Part shown: positions 20,125 to 30,784 of the stretch, one piece after another
Layout: each line of letters begins with the position of its first letter
Numbering within the stretch: position 1 is the first letter of the stretch
Assembly (NCBI RefSeq): GCF_009905375.1
Contig: NC_133647.1
Location: forward strand, 2,851,847-2,915,846
Reading direction: 5' to 3'
Length of the DNA: 64,000 nucleotides
Origin: Apium graveolens
Lineage: Eukaryota > Streptophyta > Magnoliopsida > Apiales > Apiaceae
Position numbers and translations under genes: made by a program
Notes under the pieces: model-generated
The model's input: the letters and a program-made list of their open reading frames with translations, nothing else
The model's database searches: none
What the model was told of the DNA's origin: nothing

Positions 20125-21819
20125 ATGGACAAACTAGCAATGCAAGAAGCTATTGTTATGAAGAAAATTCAGTTGTTACATGATGAACTTCATATAATTC
20201 GTGCTGAAATGGAATTTGTAAGAAGGTTTCAACCTCCTGAACAACAAAAGGTTATTTCAGAACCTTCTTCAGTAATGAACAATTCTGAAAGTAGCCCGGA
20301 GCAAACGCTACCGTTAAAGGCTCAACAAATCCGTTGACACCTGTGGGTTTGGTAAAATTCCAGACTGAGGTTTATACATCACGAAAAATGGTTACTTCAT
20401 CACCATCTTCAGAAATGAACAAAGATAAGTATATTCCTGAGCAAACGGCTCCAGGTAAAGAAATATCAAATTCGTTAAAGGCTGTTGCTTTGCCAGAAAG
20501 TAAGACTGAGGTTCAAACCTCCATAACGTTAGAAAAAACCTCTACTTTAAATTTGAGGCCTAACGGGGGAATTCAAATCCCTACAAAGACTGAAGGTCAT
20601 TCTTCAGCTGTCCCGAACGGATACAAAGGCCCTAAAACCTATTATGTGGTGTTTAATGGTCCTAATACAGGAATATACACTACATGGGAGATAGCTGAGA
20701 AAGCTGTAAAAGGATTCTCAGGCATTAAACATAAGAAGTATAGATCCTTTGCTGAAGCAAAAGTTGCAGAAAATATTTATACTACACAAGAATTCAAGCC
20801 ACCTATCCAGTTGATTAATTCTGCAGAGGCATTACATCTAACTAATGCGGGGGCAATAAATCACCTAAAAGAAAGTTCTAGCAAAACTATTTTGGGAAAT
20901 ATCCCAAAATCTCAGCAGCTGTTAATGCAGATGGAAGAAGATACCATTGAATCTTATTTTTTAGTATTTAATTATATTTATCAATATGGAAGAATAGCTA
21001 CTGAAAATGAATTCGTTAGTGAACATTTCTTCACCACAGACAAGAAGAATGTCAGCTACTTCAATTTCTATCCAAATGCTGATCCAGACATGGTCTATAA
21101 AGCATACCAATATGGAGTATTAGCACAAGTTTATCCTGCTAATAACCTTTGGGAAATTTCTAGGTTCCCCAAGGAATTTAGAAAGGCAGTCAAGACATTT
21201 AAAAATAATTGTCTTAAAGGAAAAGAGATCGACCTCTTCATCAAAACCACTAGTACCATTATATGCTGGGAAAATGAAGAAAAATACGATTGTCCACCTA
21301 ATCAACCTTTACATTATATTCAGGTTCGTCCTGCCAAGGAAAAGATCTATTCTCCAAGCCAAGCAATGGAACCTACATTGGAGAAGAATGATTTAAGAGC
21401 ACTCGCTGAAAATAAGTTATTGATCTTAATCAATAAGTTATTTAGTGTTCAAAAGGAAGATAAGCTAAAAGTCAATTTAGCTACAACGCATGCCTTAATG
21501 GCCTCTTATTCCCATAAAGGATTAAGTGAAGATGACTACAACAAAAGTTATCACTTTCAGAAGGCAATTATTACATAAAGATGTTGTTAGATCGCATCAA
21601 GAAATCTTCTGCAAGAAAAAGCAAAAGGAAATAAGCAAATTTGGCATCCATCTCGAATGTCAAATATGCGGTATCACCACTCCAGACAAAGAATCTGGAA
21701 AAAGAATAATGGATGACCCCTCCACTTCAGCAGAAGATAAAGGACTTTTGTCTAAAGCAGGAATACTGCTTAAAGCAAAAATGGGACATCATTTTCAATG
21801 GAGCATCTTATCTTTTTGA
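20125..21819 (+). pseudogene. Viroplasmin/transactivator (ORF VI-like)
   Basis: Three frames: 20125-20337 (helical N-terminus, MDKLAMQEAIVMKK), 20334-21578 (main part) and a decayed tail to about 21819. The main part has the caulimovirus VI domain, YYVVFNGPNTGIYTTWEIA with KHKKYRSFAEAKVAE (about 20640-20770), an RNase H1-N-like fold known from viroplasmin. A central region follows with YFLVFNYIYQYGR and EFRKAVKTF. The tail contains a CxxC pair (LECQICG). ORF VI protein forms the inclusion bodies and reactivates translation on polycistronic viral RNA. The middle 414-codon frame is the longest intact piece of the viral insert. Confidence 0.82.
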
Positions 21820-21830
21820 AAAAAGGTAAG

Positions 21831-21920
21831 GAATCTACTTTATGAAAAGCAGAAGGCATCTACTTTATGAAAAGTAGAAGGCATCTACTTTATAAAAAGC
21901 ATATAGCATCTACTTTATGA
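21831..21920 (+). repeat. Four ~26-bp direct repeats upstream of the viral TATA box
   Basis: Four copies of the unit CATCTACTTTATGAAAAGCAG (20-26 bp each) begin at about 21832, 21857, 21883 and 21907. They lie 50-135 bp upstream of TATAAAAG at 21967. Such repeats occupy the enhancer position of a 35S-type promoter. Confidence 0.75.
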
Positions 21921-21966
21921 ATTATTAGAAGATGACTAGTCTTGTAATAGAATCTCTTCCTTACTC

Positions 21967-21974
21967 TATAAAAG
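21967..21974 (+). promoter_or_regulatory. TATA box of the 35S-type viral promoter
   Basis: TATAAAAG followed by GGGAGC, downstream of the direct repeats and upstream of a poly(A) signal. This is the usual layout for the pregenomic RNA promoter in Caulimoviridae. Confidence 0.7.
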
Positions 21975-22110
21975 GGGAGCTAAGTTTTAGGAAAGATCAT
22001 CTTGTAATTTACAACGAAGACTCTTTCTTAATTCCAGAGAGAACCAGTAATGTATTGTGGGTAGTAACCCCAACGGGGTTTTAAGCTATGTATTATGTAA
22101 GGGTTTGAGA

Positions 22111-22116
22111 AATAAA
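22111..22116 (+). terminator. Viral poly(A) signal
   Basis: AATAAA in GAAATAAATAATATTTG, about 145 bp downstream of the TATA box, the spacing used for the terminally redundant pregenomic RNA. The viral block ends about 50 bp later, at the resumed Copia gag. Confidence 0.55.
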
Positions 22117-22164
22117 TAATATTTGCCTATTTTTGACAATACTTTTGAAGTGTTCCACGTTTTG

Positions 22165-23804
22165 CTCCTGAAAACTTATGAGCTTGAAATAGAGCAGGAT
22201 GAGAGGATGGAGAGAGGAAAGAAGAAAGGAGGATCCATTGCACTAGTTGCTGAGTTAGAGAAAGAGAAGGAGATGAAGATGGAAGTTATTGTATCAACTT
22301 CAAAGGTCTGTGAAAACAAGGGCAAGGGGCTGGTAGCAGAAAATGAAGATTCTTTGAGCCAAGATGATATGGAAGATATTGATGAACATCTAGCATTTCT
22401 TTCCAGAAGATTTGCCAAGCTCAAGTTCAAGAAAAACTTTGGAGCAGCCAAGCCAAATAGAAACATGGTGGATAAATCAAAATTCAAATGTTTCAAATGT
22501 GGCTAGGCAGGGCACTTTGCCAATGAGTGTAGAAAGTCAGATTCCAGCAAGAAAAAGTTTGAGCCTGTGGATTATAGAAAGTCAGGTAATCACCACTAAC
22601 CTTGCACATTTGTCTAAAGTTGAGTATAATGATGCAATAAATGACATGTCTATAGAATTATATCATTTGCGTGTTACACTTAAGTCTCTTACTAAGGAAA
22701 ATGCTAAAATCAAAGAAAACAATTTGTTTTTAAGTGAGAGGAATAATGTGCTAGAGTCTCAGTTCATTGAATTTGAAAAATTAAGAATTGAGTGTAAAAT
22801 TGCTAAGGATGAATTAACTGAGTCCTTGAAGAAAGAAGAGATCTTGAAGAAGCAGCTTCAACGAGAACAGGAGGTGATTAAGGCATGGAAAACATCTAGA
22901 GATGTTCATGCTCAAATCACCAAAGTTTAAGGTATTGAGTCACTTTGTGATGCAGCCTGGAAGAAGAACAAGGAGAAGCTGGAATCCAATTTGGTGGAAG
23001 GAATGCTAACAGATGTAGACTCGACAGATGATGAGGGTCATCTGTCGGATAACAAAAAGGGTTATCCGTTGAGTGATATAAATCCTCATCCGTCGATTGT
23101 GAGCAAGCCTGTTAGTAAAGCCAAACTTGTCAAGTTAAATGAGAAATATGGATCAGTTTCCAAGAATTTTGTTCCAGGAGAATCCAGTCAAGTGAAGAAG
23201 GAGAAAAAGGCTAATGTTGGTCATATGACTGTCTAGCAATTGAGTGACAAACTGTAAAAGATTGAGGTTAAAACAGAGGCTAAAAGGAGAAATAATAGAA
23301 ATGGAAAAGTAGGAATTAACAAAGCATAACAACTACACACCTGATAAATATGCTCCAAGAAAAATATGTGTCAAGTGTGGTCGTGTAAATCATTTGTCTG
23401 TTAATTACAAAACTGCCAAGCCTACTTCCATATATGTGCCACCTCATTTTTCCAACATGAATGCCATGCCTTCTATGCCTATGAATGCTATGTCTACACA
23501 GAATATGAATGTACAGTTTGCTAATATGCCATTTGCACCTAATCCTTATTATGCTGTATTTAGTATGCCACAAATGCCATTTAGCATGCCTTACTAGAAT
23601 AACCTGTTTACTAATAGCATGTCATTCCCTGTTAGTCAAAATATGCATGATAATTCTGCTGTAATGAATGGTTTCAAAGGTTCAACTCAGATGACTAAGG
23701 ATGAATCTGATATCCCCAAGTCAAATGAGATCTAACCTAAGAAACAGAAAAAGAAAGCTAACAAGGTAGGACCCGAGGAAACTTGGGTACCAAAATCAAC
23801 TTGA
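22165..23804 (+). pseudogene. gag: gag of Copia C, main part
   Basis: It resumes with TYELEIEQDERMERGKKKGG, parallel to A at about 5031. Zinc knuckle 1 reads CFKCG, stop, AGHFANEC. A deletion near 22580 removes about 160 bp present in A. The coiled-coil part (22600-22930) ends at a stop at 22928. Later frames carry the second knuckle, CVKCGRVNHLSVN, whose last Cys has become Tyr, then the Met/Pro/Asn-rich tail, ending VPKST with TGA at 23802. The copy is dead but collinear with A. Confidence 0.82.
23021..23048 (+). other. Inverted TCGACAGAT/ATCTGTCGG pair in gag of C
   Basis: Arms at 23021-23029 and 23040-23048 with a 10-nt spacer. The matching site in A (6039-6066) has different, also complementary, arms. 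Additional B/C-type half-sites (ATCCGTTGA, ATCCGTCGA) lie at about 23063 and 23088. Confidence 0.7.
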
Positions 23805-23805
23805 T

Positions 23806-25530
23806 TTGATTTTGATGTGTGCAGGGAAACAGAAGAATCTATGGTACTTGGATAGTGGTTGTTCAAGACATTTAACTGGTGATTCTACCCTGCTCACAGA
23901 GTTCAAGGAGAGAGCTGGCCCAAGTATTACTTTTGGAGATGACAGCAAGGGTTATACTGTGGGATATGGCTTGATTTCAAAAGACAATGTCATCATTGAA
24001 GAGGTTGCCTTGGTTGATGGTCTCAAGCACAATTTGTTGAGTATCAACCAGCTTTGTGATAAAGGCAATTCAGTAACCTTCAACTCAAGAGCCTATTTTG
24101 TGACTAACAAGAGGAGCAACAAAGTGGTTCTCACTGGTGTGAGAAAAGGAAATGTGTATCTAGCTGACTTTAACTCATCAAATAAAAAATCTGTTACTTG
24201 TCTTCTCAGCAAAGCAAGTCAGGATGAAAGTTGGTTATGGTATAAGAAGCTATCCCATCTAAACTTCAAGACTATGAATGAACTAGTAAAGAGAGAACTG
24301 GTAAGAGGCATTCCTCAAGTGGAGTTTTCTAAGGATGAATTATGTGATGCCTGCCAAAAAGGAAAGCAGATCAAAGCATCATTCAGGAAGAAGCTTGATT
24401 CAACAATTGAAGAACCTTTGCAACTGCTAAACATGGATTTGTTTTATCCACTCAATATGTTGTCCATTGCAAGGAAAAGATTTTTCCTAGTAATTGTAGA
24501 TGATTTCTCAAAGTTCTCCTGGACATATTTCCTAAAGTCTAAAGATGAGGCTAGTGAAATTATCATCAATCACATAAGGCAAGTCAATAATCATCCTGAT
24601 TTCAAGGTTAGAAGAATCAGGAGTGACAATGGAACTGAATTCAAGAATTCTGTCATGAGAGTATTTTGTGAAGAAAATGGGATTTTGCATGAGTTTTCAG
24701 TAGCAAGAACTCCACAATAAAATGCAGTAGTAGAAAGGAAAAATAGGTCACTTATTGAAGCTGCAAGGATAATGCTTGAAGAGTCTAAGTTACCAACATA
24801 TTTCTGGGCTAAAGCTGTAAATACTACATGCTACACTCGGAATATTTCTCTAGTTAATCAAGCAAAATGCGTGACTCCCTACCAATTTTTCAAGAACAAG
24901 AAGCCAACTCTAAACTTTTTTCATCTCTTTGGCTGCAAATGCTATATCTTGAGAAATCAGACTGATCAGAATGGGAAGTTTGATGTTAATGCAGATGAAG
25001 GAATTTTTGTTGGATATGCTATTGGTAAATCATATAGAGTCTACAATCTAAGAACCAACATTGTTGTGGAATCAATACATGTTGTGTTTGATGATAAAAA
25101 GATTGAAGGACTGCAAGATGGAGATTACCATGAGAGTCTCAAATTTGACAATGTGGAGATGGTTAGTGATGACAGTGATGATGAAAGTGATCAAGAAATA
25201 TTATTAAAGGATAATGCAGAAAAATCTCATACCAATGAAGCACAAAATTCAACATCTGTCGAGTTGCAAAATGCTTCATCCGTCGAGAGACAATCTGCTT
25301 TATCTGTCAGGAGACAACCAGCTTCATCTGTTGGTACTCAAGATTCACCATCCGTCGGGTCATCAAAAAAAGCTGAAAGTCAGAATAAATCACTTACAGA
25401 AAGCTCCCCTTTCTCAAATCAAATATCCATTAACTTAGGGGGAGTTTCTAACAATCAAAACTCAATCACACATCAAGACAACAATGAGGCCTCTTCATAT
25501 AGAGCTAATCTACCTCAACAAAGAAAATGA
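23806..25530 (+). pseudogene. pol: pol of Copia C: protease and integrase
   Basis: The frame is +1 to gag, as in A, with WYLDSGCSRHLTGD at the start and a GTGTGCAG just upstream. It is open to 24720, where TAA replaces CAA in TPQQN, then from 24772 to 25530. Integrase features: HLN...CDAC zinc region, catalytic D in LLNMDLFYP, D in IRSDNGTEF, E in VVERKNRSL after the stop. The region 25230-25380 is the Ser-rich linker with SSVE/SSVG units, encoded by B/C-type motif copies (ATCTGTCGA, ATCCGTCGA). Only one stop separates the catalytic residues. Confidence 0.85.
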
Positions 25531-25539
25531 CAAAGGATC

Positions 25540-27160
25540 ACCCCTTTAAGCTCATCATTGGTGATGTTTCTTCTAGAGTTTAAACAAGGAGAGCAACTCA
25601 GGAAGAATGTCTGTACAACAGCTTTATTTCTAAGGAAGAACCAAAGGTAGAAGAAGTTTTATTGGATCCTGATTGGATTTTAGCTATGCAGGAGGAGCTA
25701 AACCAATTTGAGAGAAATAAGGTATGGAAGCTGGTGCCCAAGCCTAGAGGAAAAAATCCAATTGACACCAAATGGGTATTCAGAAACAAGATGGATGAAA
25801 ATGGCAAAGTAGTCAGGAACAAAGCTAGATTGGTTGCTAAGGGCTATTATCAACAAGAAGGAATAGATTTTGATGAAACATTTGCTCTTGTTGCAAGACA
25901 TGAAGCCATCAGAATCTTCTTAGCCTATGCATCCCATGCCAATTTCAAAGTCTATCAAATGGATGTCAAAAGTGCCTTTCTAAATGGAGATTTGGAGGAG
26001 GAAATCTATGTCAGTCAGCCTCCTGGTTTTGAAGATCCAAATTTTCCAGAATATGTTTACTATCTTTTGAAAGCACTTTATGGACTGAAGCAAGCACCTA
26101 GAGCCTGGTATGACATTTTGTCAAAGTTTCTTTAAGAGAATCACTACACTAGAGGTACTGTAGACAAAACTCTTTTCTTTAGAAATGTTAATGGCTCTAG
26201 TATACTTGTTCAAATTTATGTAGATGACATTATTTCTGCCTCTACAGATTAAAAACTTTGCAAAAAGTTGGCCAAATTGATGCAGAGTAAGTATGAAATG
26301 AGTATGATGGGAGAACTAACTTACTTTCTTGGTTTGCAAGTTAAGCAAGTTAGTGATGGGATATTCATTAGTCAAACTAAATATATTTATGATCTTTTAA
26401 AGAAGTTCGATCTAATGGATTGCACATATAAAAAAACTTCCATGGCCACTGCAACTAAGCTTGAATTAAACACTACTGAAAAGTCTGTGGATATTTCAAG
26501 TTATAGGGGCATGGTTGGCTCACTTCAATACTTAACAGCTAGTAGTCCAGATATAATGTTTGCTACATGTTTGTGTGCTAGATTTCAGGCTGATCCTAGA
26601 GAATCTCACTTAGTAGCTATTAAGAGAATTTTCAGATATCTCAAGGGAACACCAAAACTTGGCATTTGGTACCCTAGAGATTCTGGTTTTGATCTAACTG
26701 GTTATTCAGATGCAGATTATGCAGGTTGTAGAATTGATAGAAAAAGTACAACAGGAACCTGTCAATTTCTAGGAAATAAGCTTGTGTCCTGGTTCAGTAA
26801 AAAGCAAAATTTAATTTCTACTTCTACAGCTGAAGCTGAATATATTGCTGTTGGCAGTTGCTGTGCACAGATTTTGTGGATGAAAATTCAATTGCTAGAT
26901 TATGGTCTACAAGTTGAGAGGATTCCTATTTTCTGTGATAACACAAGTGCAATTGCCATCACTGAAAATCCAGTGCAACATTCAAGAATAAAGCACATAG
27001 ATATAAGTACCACTTCATAAAGGAACATGAAATGAATGGTACTGTGGAACTACATTTTGTTCCAAGTGAAAAGCAGCTTGCAGATATTTTTACCTAGCCA
27101 CTGGATGAATCCACCTTCTCAAGGTTGGTAAGTGAGTTAGGTATGCTTAATTATTCTTAA
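25540..27160 (+). pseudogene. pol: pol of Copia C: reverse transcriptase and RNase H
   Basis: The RT frame 25662-26135 has [42 protein letters not shown] and [11 protein letters not shown] stop at 26133 and another at 26250 surround the catalytic YVDD box, which survives but is followed by IISAST instead of IIFGST. 26268-27020 carries the rest of RT and RNase H (DADYAGCRIDRKSTTGT, CDNTSAIAI). A frameshift near 27005 and a TAG near 27097 precede the normal end MLNYS at 27160. The single-copy form of the RNase H segment duplicated in A lies near 26820. Confidence 0.87.
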
Positions 27161-27680
27161 ATCTTTTCAAATAATTTGCAAGTTGTTATGCAGCCAGAAC
27201 TTTAATTGATTTTTCAGTCTTAGATGGAATTTTGGCTAAGTCAGAATTTACATCTCGACGAATGATCTTTATCCATCGAGTTTGATCATCAGTCGGAATA
27301 CTGTTTGTATATAAAAATCAATTATTTTTCTGGAATATTTTATAACTCGATGAATAACAGTTTATCCTCATCCGTCGAATTGTCTTAATCTTAGCCGTTA
27401 ATTTCCTGAACATTATCCATCGAGTATACTTATAGTTTGTAAGCATAACACGATAGATAATTGATGGAATTTTTATAATTTATTTTTAAATGGCTATTTT
27501 GGGAAATTTTCATTGGTTACTTTATTTTACTTTATTATTTTTGACAGTTATTTTTGAGATAGTATAAAAGCTTATTTCATTTCCATTGCGTTTCTTTTAT
27601 CATTCTCAAATTATCTGCTCTAAATTCTATCTCTCAAAAGCAACTATCATCTCTATCTCTGCAATTTCCACTCTCTAACA
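27161..27680 (+). promoter_or_regulatory. Region between pol and third ORF of C, with putative internal promoter
   Basis: No ORF. Motif copies in B/C style (CTCGACGAAT, ATCCATCGAG, ATCCGTCGAA) lie at 27245-27430. TATAAAAG at 27563-27570 is followed by a CT-rich leader to ATG 27681, as in A. The preserved distance (118 bp, against 111 in A) supports a real promoter. Confidence 0.55.
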
Positions 27681-29326
27681 ATGGCACCAGTAGTAAAAAT
27701 CATGTCACAAACTGGATACATCTATGAGAAGAACAACTTCACGGCTTTAGTAAACAAGGGATTCAACATTCAAGTGACTACCACAAAATGATGGATTTGG
27801 TGAAGAACTGCAAACTCAGCTATGCAATGATAGAATCACCCACCATCTTTTGTGAGGTTGTTGAAGAGATCTGGACTACTGTTTCATACAACTCAACAGA
27901 TAAGACCATCACACTCACCATTAAAGGTAAGGAATTCTATATTAATAGTGATGTTATCAAAGCATGTTTCAAGATTCCTGATAATACTGTGACTTCACCA
28001 CACACAGACACTGATATAGTTAATATGCTTAATTCCATGAACTATGCACTCTCTACTTCTAAGTTAAGTGACATTAGGAGATTGGGTCTTAGGAAGGAAT
28101 GGAGTTTCATGTGTAATGTAGTGACCAAGGTCTTTTCTGGTAAAATCAGTAATTTTGATTATGTCAATATTTTTATGCTTAACATGCTCTACATGCTAGT
28201 TACCGATAAGTTCTTTAATTTTAGTGATCTTGTTTTGTTTGAGTTGGGGTTTAAATTAGGGGAGTTAAATAAGGGGTAAAAATGTTTATTATGCTAGATT
28301 TTTCATGATGTTAGCTAACCACGTCTCTGAGGAAATTGTGCTTGAGAACCCAAACAACAAATTAGATTGTTGGGTTCAAGAGAGGAGAATTATTGCAGAT
28401 TTGAACAGGGAAAATCATCACAAGGAGAGGCCACTCTTCTATTTCCCTGTAATGGAAGCACCTCAGGTCAGTGAGGTAAGTTCATATGTCCCTACTATTC
28501 TAACCTCACAAATTTCTTTGAATTCTAGTGTAGTTATGGCAACTATGTCAATGACCCAATAGTTGCCTACCCAAGCTACCAAACCATCAAAAGTTTCAAA
28601 ATATAAATCAAAGAAAGCCCCCTCTGGTATCTCTCAAAAGATGCCAGTTGTAAAATCCACCAAAACCAAAGAGGGGAGTGTGAAGGTGGGAAAGGTAGGT
28701 GAGGGACAGGGTGAACATAAAAGAAACCCTAAGGATAAGGATGGAGAGTTGAGTGGTTCCCAGCCTAGCCACACTGCAGTTTCCCAACAAACTGCAGTGA
28801 TTAATAAGGATAAAAGCTCATTTCTAGTTTCATCCTCTCAAAAGGATGTGACTATTGAACAAAGCTCTCAACCAAGAGCACGGGTCAAAAGGGTAAGGGA
28901 CACTAGCTCACCCCAAACTTATGCCAGAAAGAAGAAATCCAAAACCTTTGGGGATGCACAAGGTTCACACACTGTGCAAACTGGTGCTAAAGACACAGTC
29001 ACTGCACCTTCACAAATTCAGCTTGATGTGGCTCCAATAAATGTGGAGTCACTGCCAAAATAATTAGTTATAAAAGCACCTCAAACACCAAATTCTCCCA
29101 CAAACTCTCTGGATGTGGATATGATCAACACATCAATTCCTGATTCCCCTTCTTTAACTTTGTTGGGGAAGCCAAAATCTAATGCAAGTGAGCATCATCT
29201 TTTGGATGATTTGTTGGCGCACTGGCCAATTATTTCAGGAACTGTTGAACCATCTGTGCTCAAAATCTCATCAATCAGCACAGAGTCCATAATATTTTCA
29301 ATTCCAAGTTCATTCATTTCCACTCT

Positions 29327-29444
29327 CTCGATGGATATTGCTCATCCATCGAGTAATGATTGTATCCCGACGGATAAGCTTAACAGCATTTATCCGTCAG
29401 ATAGTCAAACTGCTAACCCGATGGATATTCCTCATCCGTCGGGT
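29327..29444 (+). other. Three motif hairpins in third ORF of C with arms changed from A
   Basis: Pair 1: CTCGATGGAT (29327-29336) with ATCCATCGAG (29344-29353), 7-nt loop, perfect 10-bp stem. Pair 2: GACGGAT (29369-29375) with ATCCGTC (29392-29398), 16-nt loop, sharing AAGCTTAACAGCA with A. Pair 3: ACCCGATGGAT (29416-29426) with ATCCGTCGGGT (29434-29444), 7-nt loop, one T-G pair. Confidence 0.8.
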
Positions 29445-30560
29445 GTCTCTGCACAACTTCAAATTTCATCCATTATCTCTAGTGCAGAAGACTTAGTGGT
29501 TGTACAGTCACTCTTAGGATTGAGGGAAGAGAGTGTTATGAGTGAGAGTCTGGGTTGCTCCCAGGAAAAAGGAGAGGAAAAGAGTGAAAATATGCAATCC
29601 ATTTCTTCAGGATTGGCAAAAGAGAGTGAGAGGAGTCCCACCTTAGATGGTGAAGGTGAAGGTGTGAGGGTGGGAAGTCAGGGTGAGACCCTGATGCAAA
29701 AAAAGAGAGAACAAGAGAGAAATGCAGGTACAGGAGGAATAAGGATGGATGCCATTGCTAGTGAGTTAATGAATGTCCAGGATGCAGACAGGGAGGGACT
29801 ATCTCAGCAACCTCAAGCTGTTATGGATTCCACCTCCCTTGATGCTGAGGCATTTACTCACCCTGTTCCAGCTTATCAACTTCGAGCTGAACAGGGCAAT
29901 GACAATGTAGATAGGATGCTCAATTTAGTGCATACCACTCAGTCAATGCTAAGAGCTAAGGATGTCATTACAGCTTTGGCCTCTACAACTGGTGATGTTG
30001 ATTATGAGACTGGTGGTTCGGCAGATTTCTTTGAAGATGAAGGTGGAGATAGTGAAGAAGAGCCATTGGACATAGGGGGAGAAGTAGGTTCTAGTTCAAG
30101 ATCAGGTATGCCATCATGGGCATTTTCAAAACATTGTGATGAACACTACTTCAAGACAACCCTGATCTAACTCATAAATAGACAAATTCTGCTCTTCAAA
30201 CCACTACAAATGCCAACACCAAGAAGCTCCTTCAAGCACATCTTGCTTCTCTACAACTACAACAGATTCAAGGCTTCCAACATGCTAGAAATGTCAACAC
30301 CATCAAGGGTGATATTGATGAAATGAAAAAGGCTATTTCTGAAAAGATGGACTCTAAGCTTCCAGAAGCTACAATGCTTGACAGCAAGAGACAGCTCAGA
30401 AAAAATTCTGATCTTGCCACAAAGATAGATGCCTTGAATACAAGAATTTCAGCTATGGAAGCATCTCTAACAGCCATTCATCTGCATCAAGCTCAACAAA
30501 CAGACTTGCTTCAGAAACTGGTGGCTGCACAAACCTCTTCCTCTACTCAACTTGATGATA

Positions 30561-30576
30561 ACAAAAAGGGGGAGAA
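30561..30576 (+). promoter_or_regulatory. Internal polypurine tract, Copia C
   Basis: ACAAAAAGGGGGAGAA at the place matching B (863-880) and A (13413-13427). A plus-strand primer role is inference. Confidence 0.45.
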
Positions 30577-30604
30577 AAGACTAAGTGAGGGGGAAAAGCA
30601 TCAT

Positions 30605-30784
30605 ATTCAAATCAGTAAAGTAATTGTGCCTACAATTGCTCTCACCAAGCCACTAGTAATAGACAGTATTAATCTGATCAATGAAGCACTTCACATTCAA
30701 ATCAGTAAAGTAATTGTGCCTACAATTGCTCTCACCAAGCCACCAGTAACAGACAGTATTGATCTGATCAATAAAGCAGCAGCC
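30605..30784 (+). repeat. 90-bp in-frame tandem duplication in third ORF of C
   Basis: The unit starting ATTCAAATCAGTAAAG occurs at 30605 and 30695. It encodes the QISKVIVPTIALTKP segment twice. B has a single copy at 909-998, so the duplication is private to C and keeps the frame. Confidence 0.8.

Larger units (their letters stand above)
16927..22164. mobile_element. Endogenous pararetrovirus (Caulimoviridae), rearranged and defective
   Basis: Old copy of a plant DNA pararetrovirus within Copia C gag. The left block (16927-18772) is on the minus strand in viral order: primer site, movement protein, ORF II-like protein. The right block (18787-22164) is on the plus strand: polymerase from just before RT, RNase H, ORF VI and a 35S-type promoter with poly(A) signal. 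Coat protein, protease and most of the polymerase core are absent. Gene content and the ORF II-like protein resemble genus Caulimovirus. Stops, deletions and missing genes mean it cannot make a virus. Confidence 0.85.

Noticed and set aside
16875..22164. A replication-competent virus
   Set aside because: Coat protein, protease and the RT catalytic box are absent and the blocks are in opposite orientation.
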